Source: Candidatus Margulisiibacteriota bacterium
GTDB lineage: Bacteria; Margulisbacteria; WOR-1; JAKLHX01
Assembly (NCBI GenBank): GCA_022709925.1
Contig: JAKLHX010000058.1
Span: 1-7,077 of the forward strand
Reading direction: 5' to 3'
DNA: 7,077 nucleotides
Under the pieces are notes generated by a model that saw only the letters and a list, made by a program, of their open reading frames with translations, had not been told where the DNA came from and made no database searches. Positions 1-5,850 of this stretch are shown piece after piece; within the stretch, counting starts at the first letter, position 1, and each line of letters opens with the position of its first letter. The translations under genes were made by a program, and so were the position numbers.

Positions 1-521
1 TCGTCCGCTGAAAGCGTTGTATCTGATAGCGCGCTAAGGCCTTTATAAAAGAAAGCATTTACGTCTTTATCGCTGTATCCGAGTATGTGCGCGTGGCTTG
101 CGTATGCTCCCATGCCTTTTAGACCTAAAAGCAATATCTCTTTAAGGCTGATGATGTCCTTGTCGCTGTCCGGGAACCTTGATGTGATATTTACCTGTGC
201 GAGTGTTTTTCCGGTCTTTTTTGTGTAAAGAGAGTTCAAATCGTTCTTTATCTTGTTCGCTCCATCTATAAGTGCTTGGACTTTGGCAGCGTCAAAATTG
301 ACATTAGTTATGGTGGTGAAAAGTCCGTCGATGATGGCAAGGTCTGCTTCCGGCAGCGGTTCCCCAAGATCTTTCAGATTTTTACCGGATAACGCGATCT
401 CTTCAAGAGTACATATAAGCTTGTCCTGAAGGTCGGCGACCTCAGCTGGCTTTCCGCATACTCCTCTTGATAAGTTGCAAGCGATCCCTTTCATTGTCTG
501 TTCGCACTGTCTGCAATACAT
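1..521 (-). CDS. hcp: Hybrid cluster protein (hydroxylamine reductase type), N-terminal part, cut by window edge
   Basis: I translated this by hand on the minus strand. It is open from the ATG at 521 to the window edge (173 codons), so about a third of a roughly 540-residue family protein is present. It begins MYCRQCEQTMKGIACNLSRG and continues VCGKPAEVADLQDKLI. Cys3, Cys6, Cys15 and Cys22 form the N-terminal Fe-S cluster motif of Hcp, and the VCGK..EVADLQD stretch is a strong family signature. A later conserved part, LKGMGAYASHAHILGY, also fits. Hcp is a cytoplasmic Fe-S/oxo protein linked to NO and hydroxylamine reduction and to nitrosative-stress defence in anaerobes. The residues binding the hybrid cluster lie outside the window. 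The start is fixed by AGGAGG at 530-535, 8 bases upstream, and by family agreement. The gene follows pfp after 105 bases and has its own promoter with an operator-like palindrome. One oddity is the 6-residue gap between Cys15 and Cys22; I recall 5 in Desulfovibrio Hcp. Confidence 0.93.
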   Translation of the reverse strand, partial: MYCRQCEQTMKGIACNLSRGVCGKPAEVADLQDKLICTLEEIALSGKNLKDLGEPLPEADLAIIDGLFTTITNVNFDAAKVQALIDGANKIKNDLNSLYTKKTGKTLAQVNITSRFPDSDKDIISLKEILLLGLKGMGAYASHAHILGYSDKDVNAFFYKGLSALSDTTLSAD

Positions 522-546
522 ATTGCGGCCCTCCTTTTTTGTTTGC

Positions 547-582
547 TGTTTATATGATACCAATATGGTATCATATTGTCAA
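547..582 (-). promoter_or_regulatory. hcp promoter, near-consensus with extended -10
   Basis: On the minus strand a perfect -35 box TTGACA (582 to 577) is followed by exactly 17 bases and the -10 box TATCAT (559 to 554, 5 of 6 matches). TGG directly precedes the -10 box, giving the TGn extended -10 element. The predicted start site is an A near 547, leaving a leader of about 26 bases that contains AGGAGG. This is the strongest promoter match seen in the window. A 25-bp palindrome occupies the whole spacer and -10 region, so repression by a DNA-binding protein is likely. The promoter call rests on sequence alone. Confidence 0.75.
552..576. promoter_or_regulatory. Operator-like 25-bp perfect palindrome over the hcp promoter
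   Basis: Arms ATATGATACCA (552-562) and TGGTATCATAT (566-576) are exact inverted repeats of 11 bp around a 3-base centre, ATA. The palindrome begins directly after the -35 box and ends two bases past the -10 box on the transcribed side, so a dimer bound here would block RNA polymerase. No poly-T tract follows it, which argues against a terminator. Known hcp regulators are HcpR, NsrR and FNR-type proteins. The site does not look like the TTGA...TCAA sites of the FNR family. A repressor of Rrf2 or another type is possible, but I cannot assign one. Confidence 0.7.
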
Positions 583-583
583 G

Positions 584-611
584 GCCGATATTTGGTATCG
601 GCATTTTTTTT
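584..611 (+). promoter_or_regulatory. Second GATACC-type palindrome, or plus-strand terminator hairpin with T8
   Basis: GCCGATATTTGGTATCGGC (584-602) has 7-bp perfect arms and a 5-base loop, followed by A and eight T (604-611). Read on the plus strand it resembles a short intrinsic terminator, but no plus-strand gene leads into it. Read as DNA, it shares TTTGGTATC-like sequence with the palindrome at 552-576 (on the minus strand GATACCAAATATC against GATACCATATTGGTATC). It lies just upstream of the hcp -35 box, with centres 29 bp apart. It could be an auxiliary operator, a block to antisense transcription, or both. On the minus strand no U-tract follows it, so it should not terminate pfp transcripts. 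Confidence 0.45.
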
Positions 612-626
612 GTGATGGGGGAGCTG

Positions 627-2261
627 TTACGCGTTCAGCGTCATGGTTATGGATCTAGATTTTACAAGCTCGTCCGGCCCGAAGAATTGGACGGGGCCGG
701 GGCACAGGTAAGAGTCTTCAATAGCCCATTTGTCGCGGTTCTTTTCGAATTCCTTGAAGGCTTTGCTGTTTAAGTTCACCAGATACTTTGATATGACGAG
801 GCAGTCTTTGCCCTTTCTCTCTTCCACGGCCATCATGCCGGCAAGAGGGATCGCCTGAGCCTGCCATTTGTCAAATGATCCGTTGATGTTGTTCACTGTT
901 ACCATATAACCGGCTTTGCTGTTCGCTACTAGTATGCTTGCGGCCCTGCCAAGATTATATGTGTAGGTCGCGTCGAACCATGTGGGATATCCGCATCTTC
1001 CGTCATAGCCGTAAAAATGCGTCTGTGTGGTCAGCTTTATGCCTCGTTGTGAGAGGCGGTCCCATACAAGGTCCATGATGAGGACATCCGAAGCGATCTG
1101 CGAGACCTGTACGTTGCCGTGAGGGTCAAGTCCCGAAAGAAGGCCGTTCTGCACCGTATGAGGCAGTTCAATAAAAAGCCTTTCGTGTTCCTGTATAAGC
1201 TCAACAAGGACCTTTTCTTTCCTGTCGTTGATATGCATTTTTATGAAATGATCGTTGCCTATATTTACTATCGCTTTATTGATGCTTGATATGAGGCTCT
1301 TAATTTCAGGTATGAACTCCACGATACCTTCGGGGATGAGCACGATGCCGTACTTTTTGCCGGCTTTATACCTTTTTTCTATGACATCGGCGACCATATC
1401 TATCACCTGCGACAGGGTCATCTTTTTCTCTTTGATCTCTTCGCCGATGAGCGCGACGTTCGGCTGCGTCTGGAATGCGGTCTCAAGCGTTATCCAGCTG
1501 GCCGATCGTCCCATGAGCTTTACAAAGTGCCAGATCTTCCTGCTTGAAGGAAGGTCTCTGCAGATGTTGCCGACCATTTCGCTATAGGTCATGGCGGCGG
1601 TGTAAAAGCCGAAAGATGTCTGGAGATAGGGGAGATACGCGAGATCTCCGTCTATCGTCTTGGGGATCCCGACCACCACGGCTTTGGAGCCGTCTTTCTT
1701 AAGATGGTTGGCAAGATGAGCCGCGTTTGTGTTGGAGTCGTCCCCTCCGATGATGAGAAGCCCGTCAAGGTCGAACTTTTTTATCGTTTCGGAGCATTTG
1801 GCCATATCGGATTCTTTTTCGAATTTTGTCCTCGATGTCCCGAGAAGGTAGAACCCTCCTTGGTTCCTTACGCTGTCTATATCCTCTTTAGATAAGATCT
1901 TCCCGTCGGCTTTCAGCAGTCCGTCCGGACCGTTCATGAAGCCGATGACCTCGCTTTTTGGGTCCATTTCTTTTACGGCGTCATAAAGCCCTACGACAAC
2001 GTTATGTCCTCCGGAAGCAGGACCGCCAGAAAAAAGGACTCCGACCTTCAATGGCCTTAGCTTGGAAGTGTTCCCTGACGATGAAAAGGAGAGGAGCGCG
2101 TTGCCGGCTATTTCCGGAAGGTCCTTTGCCGCCTTTTCGCATACATTGAATTTCTTGCCTTCCGTCAGAATTATCTTCGACAGGTCTTTCAGTACGGGAA
2201 GGACATCGTTCTTTTGTTTTCCAAGCTTTTCATCCATCAATTGTCCGATTTTCGCGGCCAT
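627..2261 (-). CDS. pfp: Diphosphate--fructose-6-phosphate 1-phosphotransferase (PPi-PFK), long form
   Basis: This 544-residue cytoplasmic enzyme phosphorylates fructose 6-phosphate with pyrophosphate instead of ATP, reversibly, at the committed step of glycolysis. A roughly 70-residue N-terminal extension precedes the nucleotide/PPi-binding part. Motifs in order are FSGGPASGGHN (77-87), GGDDSNTNA (172-180), PKTIDGDL (200-207), KLMGRSASWITLE (248-260), LIGEE (271-275) and YGYDGRCGYPTWFDATYTYNLG-type sequence (417-438). Asp175, in the position that is Gly in bacterial ATP enzymes, and Lys201 before TID are the accepted markers of PPi use. Asp204 is the expected catalytic base. The overall pattern matches the long clade that includes the plant beta subunit. 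The 544-residue length is normal for that clade. The usual GGQAPGGHN is here GGPASGGHN. The start is supported by AGGAGG 8 bases upstream. The gene lies 12 bases downstream of tpiA in one operon. Confidence 0.95.
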   Translation of the reverse strand: MAAKIGQLMDEKLGKQKNDVLPVLKDLSKIILTEGKKFNVCEKAAKDLPEIAGNALLSFSSSGNTSKLRPLKVGVLFSGGPASGGHNVVVGLYDAVKEMDPKSEVIGFMNGPDGLLKADGKILSKEDIDSVRNQGGFYLLGTSRTKFEKESDMAKCSETIKKFDLDGLLIIGGDDSNTNAAHLANHLKKDGSKAVVVGIPKTIDGDLAYLPYLQTSFGFYTAAMTYSEMVGNICRDLPSSRKIWHFVKLMGRSASWITLETAFQTQPNVALIGEEIKEKKMTLSQVIDMVADVIEKRYKAGKKYGIVLIPEGIVEFIPEIKSLISSINKAIVNIGNDHFIKMHINDRKEKVLVELIQEHERLFIELPHTVQNGLLSGLDPHGNVQVSQIASDVLIMDLVWDRLSQRGIKLTTQTHFYGYDGRCGYPTWFDATYTYNLGRAASILVANSKAGYMVTVNNINGSFDKWQAQAIPLAGMMAVEERKGKDCLVISKYLVNLNSKAFKEFEKNRDKWAIEDSYLCPGPVQFFGPDELVKSRSITMTLNA

Positions 2262-2269
2262 GTGTTCAT

Positions 2270-2276
2270 CCTCCTA
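2270..2276 (-). promoter_or_regulatory. pfp ribosome binding site overlapping the tpiA stop
   Basis: On the minus strand the tpiA stop TAG runs straight into the Shine-Dalgarno AGGAGG (TAGGAGG), which lies 8 bases from the pfp ATG at 2261. The overlap ties the two genes into one transcript and suggests translational coupling. It also excludes the out-of-frame ATG directly after the AGGAGG as the pfp start. Confidence 0.8.
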
Positions 2277-3023
2277 GTATTTTATGATCTTTGAGAAAGA
2301 ATCGGCTTCAAGGCTTGCGCCTCCGACCAATCCTCCGTCTATATCAGGCTGTGACATCAGGTCCTTCATGTTGTCCGGTTTTACGCTTCCGCCGTAGAGT
2401 ATCCTTGTGGCCGACGCGGTATCTTTGCCGAACATATCCGAAAGAAGCTTCCTTATAAAGGCATGGACCTCCTGCGCTTGCTCTTTGGACGCGGTCTTGC
2501 CGGTCCCGATCGCCCAAACAGGCTCATAAGCTATGACAGCCGTTGCCATCTGTTCTTTTGTCAGGTCCTTCAATCCGCCTTTTATCTGTGTCTCGATCAC
2601 TGAAAAAGTCTTTTCGGATTCTCTTTCCTGGAGTGTTTCTCCGACGCATATTATAGGTTTAAGCCCTGCTTTTAAAGCGGCAAATATCCTTTTGTTTACG
2701 GTGGCATCAGTCTCTCCGAAATACTGCCTTCTTTCCGAATGTCCGATTATAACGTATTCACAGCCCAGGTCTTTGATCATTCCCGGGGCTATTTCTCCCG
2801 TGAAAGCGCCTTTTTCTTCCCAAAAAAGGTTTTGCGCGCCTATTTTTATATTGGATCCTTTGACTGCATTCACCGCCGATTCGAGCGCGGTAAAAGTAGG
2901 GCATAGAACGATCTCCCTGTCCTCCACGTCTTTTACTTTGTCTTTAAGGTCAAGCAGCATCTGTGCCGCTTCCTTCGCAGTCTTGAACATTTTCCAGTTG
3001 CCTGCCGCCATTGGTTTTCTCAT
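2274..3023 (-). CDS. tpiA: Triosephosphate isomerase
   Basis: This 249-residue cytoplasmic TIM-barrel enzyme interconverts dihydroxyacetone phosphate and glyceraldehyde 3-phosphate. The catalytic set is complete: Asn9 and Lys11 in AAGNWKM, His95 in IIGHSERRQYFGE, and Glu167 in AYEPVWAIGTG. The mobile phosphate-gripping loop 6 is AIGTGKTAS (171-179), and the phosphate-binding YGGSV (210-214) and GLVGGASL (231-238) are intact. The length is typical of bacterial TpiA (about 250). The start at 3023 is backed by AGGAGG at 3034-3039 with a 10-base spacer and by the usual MRKP...GNWKM opening. It is the first gene of the tpiA-pfp operon and is divergent from pyk. A clear tpiA promoter was not found in the 90-base gap. 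TATTAT on the minus strand overlaps the pyk -10 box and is a weak candidate. Confidence 0.97.
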   Translation of the reverse strand: MRKPMAAGNWKMFKTAKEAAQMLLDLKDKVKDVEDREIVLCPTFTALESAVNAVKGSNIKIGAQNLFWEEKGAFTGEIAPGMIKDLGCEYVIIGHSERRQYFGETDATVNKRIFAALKAGLKPIICVGETLQERESEKTFSVIETQIKGGLKDLTKEQMATAVIAYEPVWAIGTGKTASKEQAQEVHAFIRKLLSDMFGKDTASATRILYGGSVKPDNMKDLMSQPDIDGGLVGGASLEADSFSKIIKY

Positions 3024-3075
3024 TTTGTTGGGTCCTCCTGTTTTTCAGTTTATCAAATTTTTTGCGTCTTGTGTT

Positions 3076-3111
3076 TTGCAAAAACCTTTTGGAGGCGATA
3101 TAATACTGGTA
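3076..3111 (+). promoter_or_regulatory. pyk promoter, perfect -10 close to the start codon
   Basis: TATAAT at 3099-3104 is a perfect -10 box. TTGCAA at 3076-3081, 17 bases upstream, matches the -35 consensus at 4 of 6 positions. The predicted start site is about 3111, only about 3 bases before the pyk ATG at 3114, which would give a leaderless or nearly leaderless mRNA. The -35 box overlaps the small palindrome TTTTGCAAAA (3074-3083). The GGAGG at 3091-3095 lies between the -35 and -10 boxes, 18 bases from the ATG, too far for normal Shine-Dalgarno function. Confidence 0.5.
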
Positions 3112-3113
3112 AC

Positions 3114-4514
3114 ATGAACAAGACAAAGATCATCGCGACCCTTGGGCCGGCTTCCTGGAATAAGGAGCAAATAACCGCGCTTATAAAAGCGGGAGCAGAC
3201 CTTTTCAGGGTCAATATGTCCCACGAAGACCATAAAGGGGCTATCGAGCTTGTAAAGCTCATAAGGTCCATAAATAAGAATATCGGGGTCCTTCTTGATC
3301 TGCAGGGTCCGCGCATAAGGACCGGAAAAGTAAAAAGCAGTTCCGTCCAATTGAAAGAAGGGGATGAGTTCGTTATCACTACCAAGCAGATAGAAGGAAG
3401 TGCTAAAAAAGTATCTACTGATTTTGTCGATCTTCCGAGCAAGCTAAAACCCGGCCAGCGGATCCTTATAGACAACGGGCTTATAGAGCTTCATGTAAAG
3501 AGCATAATCGGTGATGAGATATACTGCATCGTTCATATCGGCGGGATCCTTGGCGACCACAAAGGCATGAATATCCCCGGAGTTTCCATATTCAAGAAGG
3601 CTCTCACCGAAAAGGACAGGGGAGACATAAAAGTAGCCGTTGCGGTCGAAGCCGATTATGTGGCGCTTTCTTTTGTGAAAGGCCCTGATGATATCCTTGA
3701 TGCCAGGAAAGCCATACAGGATAACGGGGGCAGTATCCCTGTAATCGCTAAAATAGAGAATTCAGAAGCTATAAATAACATAGACGCTATTATAAATATT
3801 TCGGACGCGATCATGGTCGCAAGAGGTGATATGGGCGTAGAGCTTCCGCCGGAAGAAGTGCCCATAGTCCAAAAAGAGATAATAAGGAAATGCGCGAAAG
3901 CCGCAAAACCGGTGATCGTTGCAAGCCAGATGCTTGAGTCCATGGTTTCCAGCCCGCTTCCGACCAGGGCCGAATCAAGCGATGTCGCCAACGCCATACT
4001 GGACGGGGCCGATGCCGTCATGCTTTCTGAAGAGACCGCCAGCGGCAAATACCCGATCGAGTCAATTACGATGATGACAAGGATCATAGAGAAGGCAGAG
4101 AACATTGATAGCGAAAGGATTTTCCATCTTGAAAAGAGCGACATCAAACAAAACACCGCTTTTGCGGTGTCTCATGCGGCCGTGCATATATGCGAGGATA
4201 TAGACGCAAAAGCCATAATAACCTTTACAAGTTCCGGTTCAACGGCTCTTATGGCATCAAAGTGGAGGTCAAAGGCTCCGATCATTGCTTCCGTGACGAC
4301 AGAAAAAGCGGTCAGGAGGGTTTCATTGTACTGGGGAGTTAAATACATAATAACGGACAAGTGCGCGACCACGGACGAGATGGTCGATCATGTCGAAAAA
4401 GCTGTTGTCGCGAAAAAATTGCTCAAAAAAGGCGATCTGGTCGTCATCACTGCCGGTGTGCCTATCGGCGTACCGGGAACCACGAACCTTATCAAGGTCC
4501 ACAAGATCAGCTGA
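3114..4514 (+). CDS. pyk: Pyruvate kinase
   Basis: Pyruvate kinase transfers phosphate from phosphoenolpyruvate to ADP, the final ATP-forming step of glycolysis. From the ATG at 3114 the product is 466 residues and opens with the standard MNKTKIIATLGPAS. An upstream in-frame TTG at 3069 would add 15 residues with no family resemblance, so I reject it. Visible motifs are Arg32/Asn34/Ser36/His37 in FRVNMSHEDH, the A/B-domain junction LDLQGPRIRTG (61-71), catalytic Lys213 and metal ligand Glu215 in IPVIAKIENSE, metal ligand Asp239 in MVARGDMGVE, SQMLESM (271-277) and MLSEETASGKYP (303-314). The B domain spans about 70-165, and the C domain about 345-466. There is no extra C-terminal PEP-utiliser domain. 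Leu63-Gln64 belong to the type usually independent of K+, but Arg67 takes the place of the expected Lys. The gene is divergent from tpiA and convergent with the PHP gene, 7 bases away. Confidence 0.96.
   Translation: MNKTKIIATLGPASWNKEQITALIKAGADLFRVNMSHEDHKGAIELVKLIRSINKNIGVLLDLQGPRIRTGKVKSSSVQLKEGDEFVITTKQIEGSAKKVSTDFVDLPSKLKPGQRILIDNGLIELHVKSIIGDEIYCIVHIGGILGDHKGMNIPGVSIFKKALTEKDRGDIKVAVAVEADYVALSFVKGPDDILDARKAIQDNGGSIPVIAKIENSEAINNIDAIINISDAIMVARGDMGVELPPEEVPIVQKEIIRKCAKAAKPVIVASQMLESMVSSPLPTRAESSDVANAILDGADAVMLSEETASGKYPIESITMMTRIIEKAENIDSERIFHLEKSDIKQNTAFAVSHAAVHICEDIDAKAIITFTSSGSTALMASKWRSKAPIIASVTTEKAVRRVSLYWGVKYIITDKCATTDEMVDHVEKAVVAKKLLKKGDLVVITAGVPIGVPGTTNLIKVHKIS
4145..4170 (-). 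terminator. Terminator-like hairpin on the minus strand inside pyk
   Basis: ACACCGC (4153-4159), loop TTTT, and GCGGTGT (4164-4170) form a perfect 7-bp GC-rich stem. Read on the minus strand the stem is followed by TTTTGTTTG, a U-rich tail typical of an intrinsic terminator. Wobble pairs can lengthen the stem. It lies about 350 bases past the stop codon of the convergent PHP gene, which has no terminator of its own before pyk. It could end that transcript or could be a chance product of pyk codons. Confidence 0.35.
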
Positions 4515-4524
4515 TAAATTATCA
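4512..4524. repeat. Palindrome joining two convergent stop codons
   Basis: TGATAAATTATCA is a perfect inverted repeat of 6-bp arms around one A. The left end is the pyk stop (TGA, followed in frame by TAA). On the minus strand the right end is the stop of the PHP gene (TGA, also followed in frame by TAA). Both genes therefore end in tandem TGA TAA stops within 13 shared bases. The stem is too AT-rich and lacks a T-tract, so it is not a convincing terminator. Confidence 0.6.
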
Positions 4525-5847
4525 ATCCAGGGTCTGGCTTGTTCTCGCAAGATTTACAAAGTGCGCTATCCTGTCAGACATCTTCGGGAATGCTCTTAAT
4601 ACTGACGGAGAACTGAACCCTCCCATGCCATTTTTAACCGCGAATTCATGTCCGACCAGCATGAGGGCGGTATTTATCAGTTCTCGATCGAAGGACCATG
4701 GAATATCTATCCAGTCCTGTGTCAGGTTGTTGACATCCATTCCGCTTATATAAGGAAGTCCAGCTTGTTGGCTCAGGGTCCTTATCCTTGCTGTCTGGGA
4801 CTCGGTATTCCTGTTAGGCATACCGGAAATAGCGTCAAAACCAAGTTTTTTCATAAGCTGCACATGCTCGTCCAGATAAGTATCTTCAGTGCCAAGATAA
4901 GGATATACCAACAGGCTTCCTTCTTCTTTTGAAATGGCGCTTAAGCATTCAAGAGGAGGGCATTCTATTACGGAGGGCATGACATACGCCGGTTTATCCC
5001 TTTGCAATAGTCTGCTCCTTAACATTCCCGTGGCGGCGATATATCTCGCATAAGCTGTTTCCGCGCCTGACAGCGTCTGTTCTTCTTTGGTTGTAAGAGG
5101 TCCCCACCAGGAGCCTATCCTGTCAAAGATCCCGTCAAAGTCACCTCTTGTTTCAGTATGGAGAAGATCGAACAGGGCATCGGTAATATGGCGGTCCAAA
5201 ACATTCTCGTCCTGGGTCCTTGTTGCGAGAATATCCCCGAAATTCAGGCGTTCGGCTGTTTTTCCTTCAAGAAGATGGTTGAGCTTGTCAACTACCTGCC
5301 TGTATCTTTGCGTCTTGTCCGCGCGTGCCAAGGCAAGGAACTGGTTTTGGCGGGGGACAACTCCGTGGAATACTATATACGCTTCTCCCGGATTGCCAGG
5401 AGAATTTATAACGGTCTTTGAAAGGTCCACATCGCCGCACATCATTTTATCCCTGACCAGTGATCGCATCTCATATCCGCATGTCGAAAGGACCCCAAGA
5501 GCATCACAGGCTGCTCTGAATTCCCCGAACCCTCTGACAGAATAATGGTCCACGATCCCTGTAACTTGTAAGTTGTTGGCTGCAGAGAATACCGCGAGCG
5601 CGGAAGCCGAGCCCGGTCCCCAGGATTCCCATGAATGAAAATGGTTCCCCATGGGGCTGCTGCCTTCAGGACGCACGTTAGGGGCATTTAAGATGCGGGA
5701 CATGTTGGATACCGCCTGAAGCCTGTCGGATAATTCAGGGGAATAGAGCCTTTTTATCTCGGGCGCAGGCAAGTGCGGCAGTATGTGCTTAGGGATAAAT
5801 TTCCCGGCAGCCATCCCCGGGATCGTAAGATTAGTGGTATATGCCAT
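4522..5847 (-). CDS. PHP-domain metal-dependent hydrolase-like protein, function unknown
   Basis: This 441-residue protein has no signal peptide or membrane segment. PHP (polymerase and histidinol phosphatase) motifs are visible. Motif 1 is NHFHSWES with His69 and His71. Motif 2 is GIVDHYSVRGFGEF with Asp100 and His101. Motif 3 is CGYEM with Glu126. The C-terminal half, FDAISGMPNRNTESQTARIR and then AGLPYISGMD, matches the end of TrpH-like PHP proteins and keeps Asp371. Two usual metal ligands differ: the HP motif is Tyr315-Pro316, and the final DxH is Asp371-Val-Asn373. A largely helical insert of about 180 residues (130-310) separates the two halves, and about 65 residues precede the domain. 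I recall uncharacterised PHP proteins of similar layout in other anaerobes but cannot check. GGAGG at 5858-5862, inside the end of the aldolase gene, gives a 10-base spacer to this ATG. It may act on a phosphorylated intermediate of the aldolase pathway; this is inference. Confidence 0.8.
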   Translation of the reverse strand: MAYTTNLTIPGMAAGKFIPKHILPHLPAPEIKRLYSPELSDRLQAVSNMSRILNAPNVRPEGSSPMGNHFHSWESWGPGSASALAVFSAANNLQVTGIVDHYSVRGFGEFRAACDALGVLSTCGYEMRSLVRDKMMCGDVDLSKTVINSPGNPGEAYIVFHGVVPRQNQFLALARADKTQRYRQVVDKLNHLLEGKTAERLNFGDILATRTQDENVLDRHITDALFDLLHTETRGDFDGIFDRIGSWWGPLTTKEEQTLSGAETAYARYIAATGMLRSRLLQRDKPAYVMPSVIECPPLECLSAISKEEGSLLVYPYLGTEDTYLDEHVQLMKKLGFDAISGMPNRNTESQTARIRTLSQQAGLPYISGMDVNNLTQDWIDIPWSFDRELINTALMLVGHEFAVKNGMGGFSSPSVLRAFPKMSDRIAHFVNLARTSQTLD

Positions 5848-5850
5848 TTT

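Noticed and set aside
467..773. Two short plus-strand open frames spanning the hcp-pfp gap
   Set aside because: They overlap the hcp 5' end, the operator region and the pfp 3' end antisense. They have no RBS and no recognisable content.
3074..3083. TTTTGCAAAA palindrome between tpiA and pyk as an operator
   Set aside because: It is only 10 bp and A/T-rich, so it is expected often by chance. I note it as overlapping the pyk -35 box but do not claim an operator.
3069..3113. Upstream TTG start for pyk adding 15 residues
   Set aside because: The added residues (beginning MCFAKTFW) match nothing in the family, the -35 and -10 boxes would lie inside the coding sequence, and family proteins begin at the MNKTKIIATLGPAS position.
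2533..3117. 194-codon open frame on the plus strand opposite tpiA
   Set aside because: It lies almost wholly antisense to an intact tpiA with full catalytic residues. It has no plausible ribosome binding site and its sequence resembles no family; it is a shadow of tpiA codons.
3656..4156. 166-codon open frame on the minus strand opposite pyk, rich in Ile, Ser and Met
   Set aside because: It resembles a membrane protein only because it is the reverse of pyk codons. The pyk frame is clearly the real one and no RBS supports the antisense frame.
5087..5545. 152-codon plus-strand open frame opposite the PHP gene
   Set aside because: It is antisense to a gene with recognisable PHP motifs, is Ser/Arg-rich with no family motif, and has no RBS.
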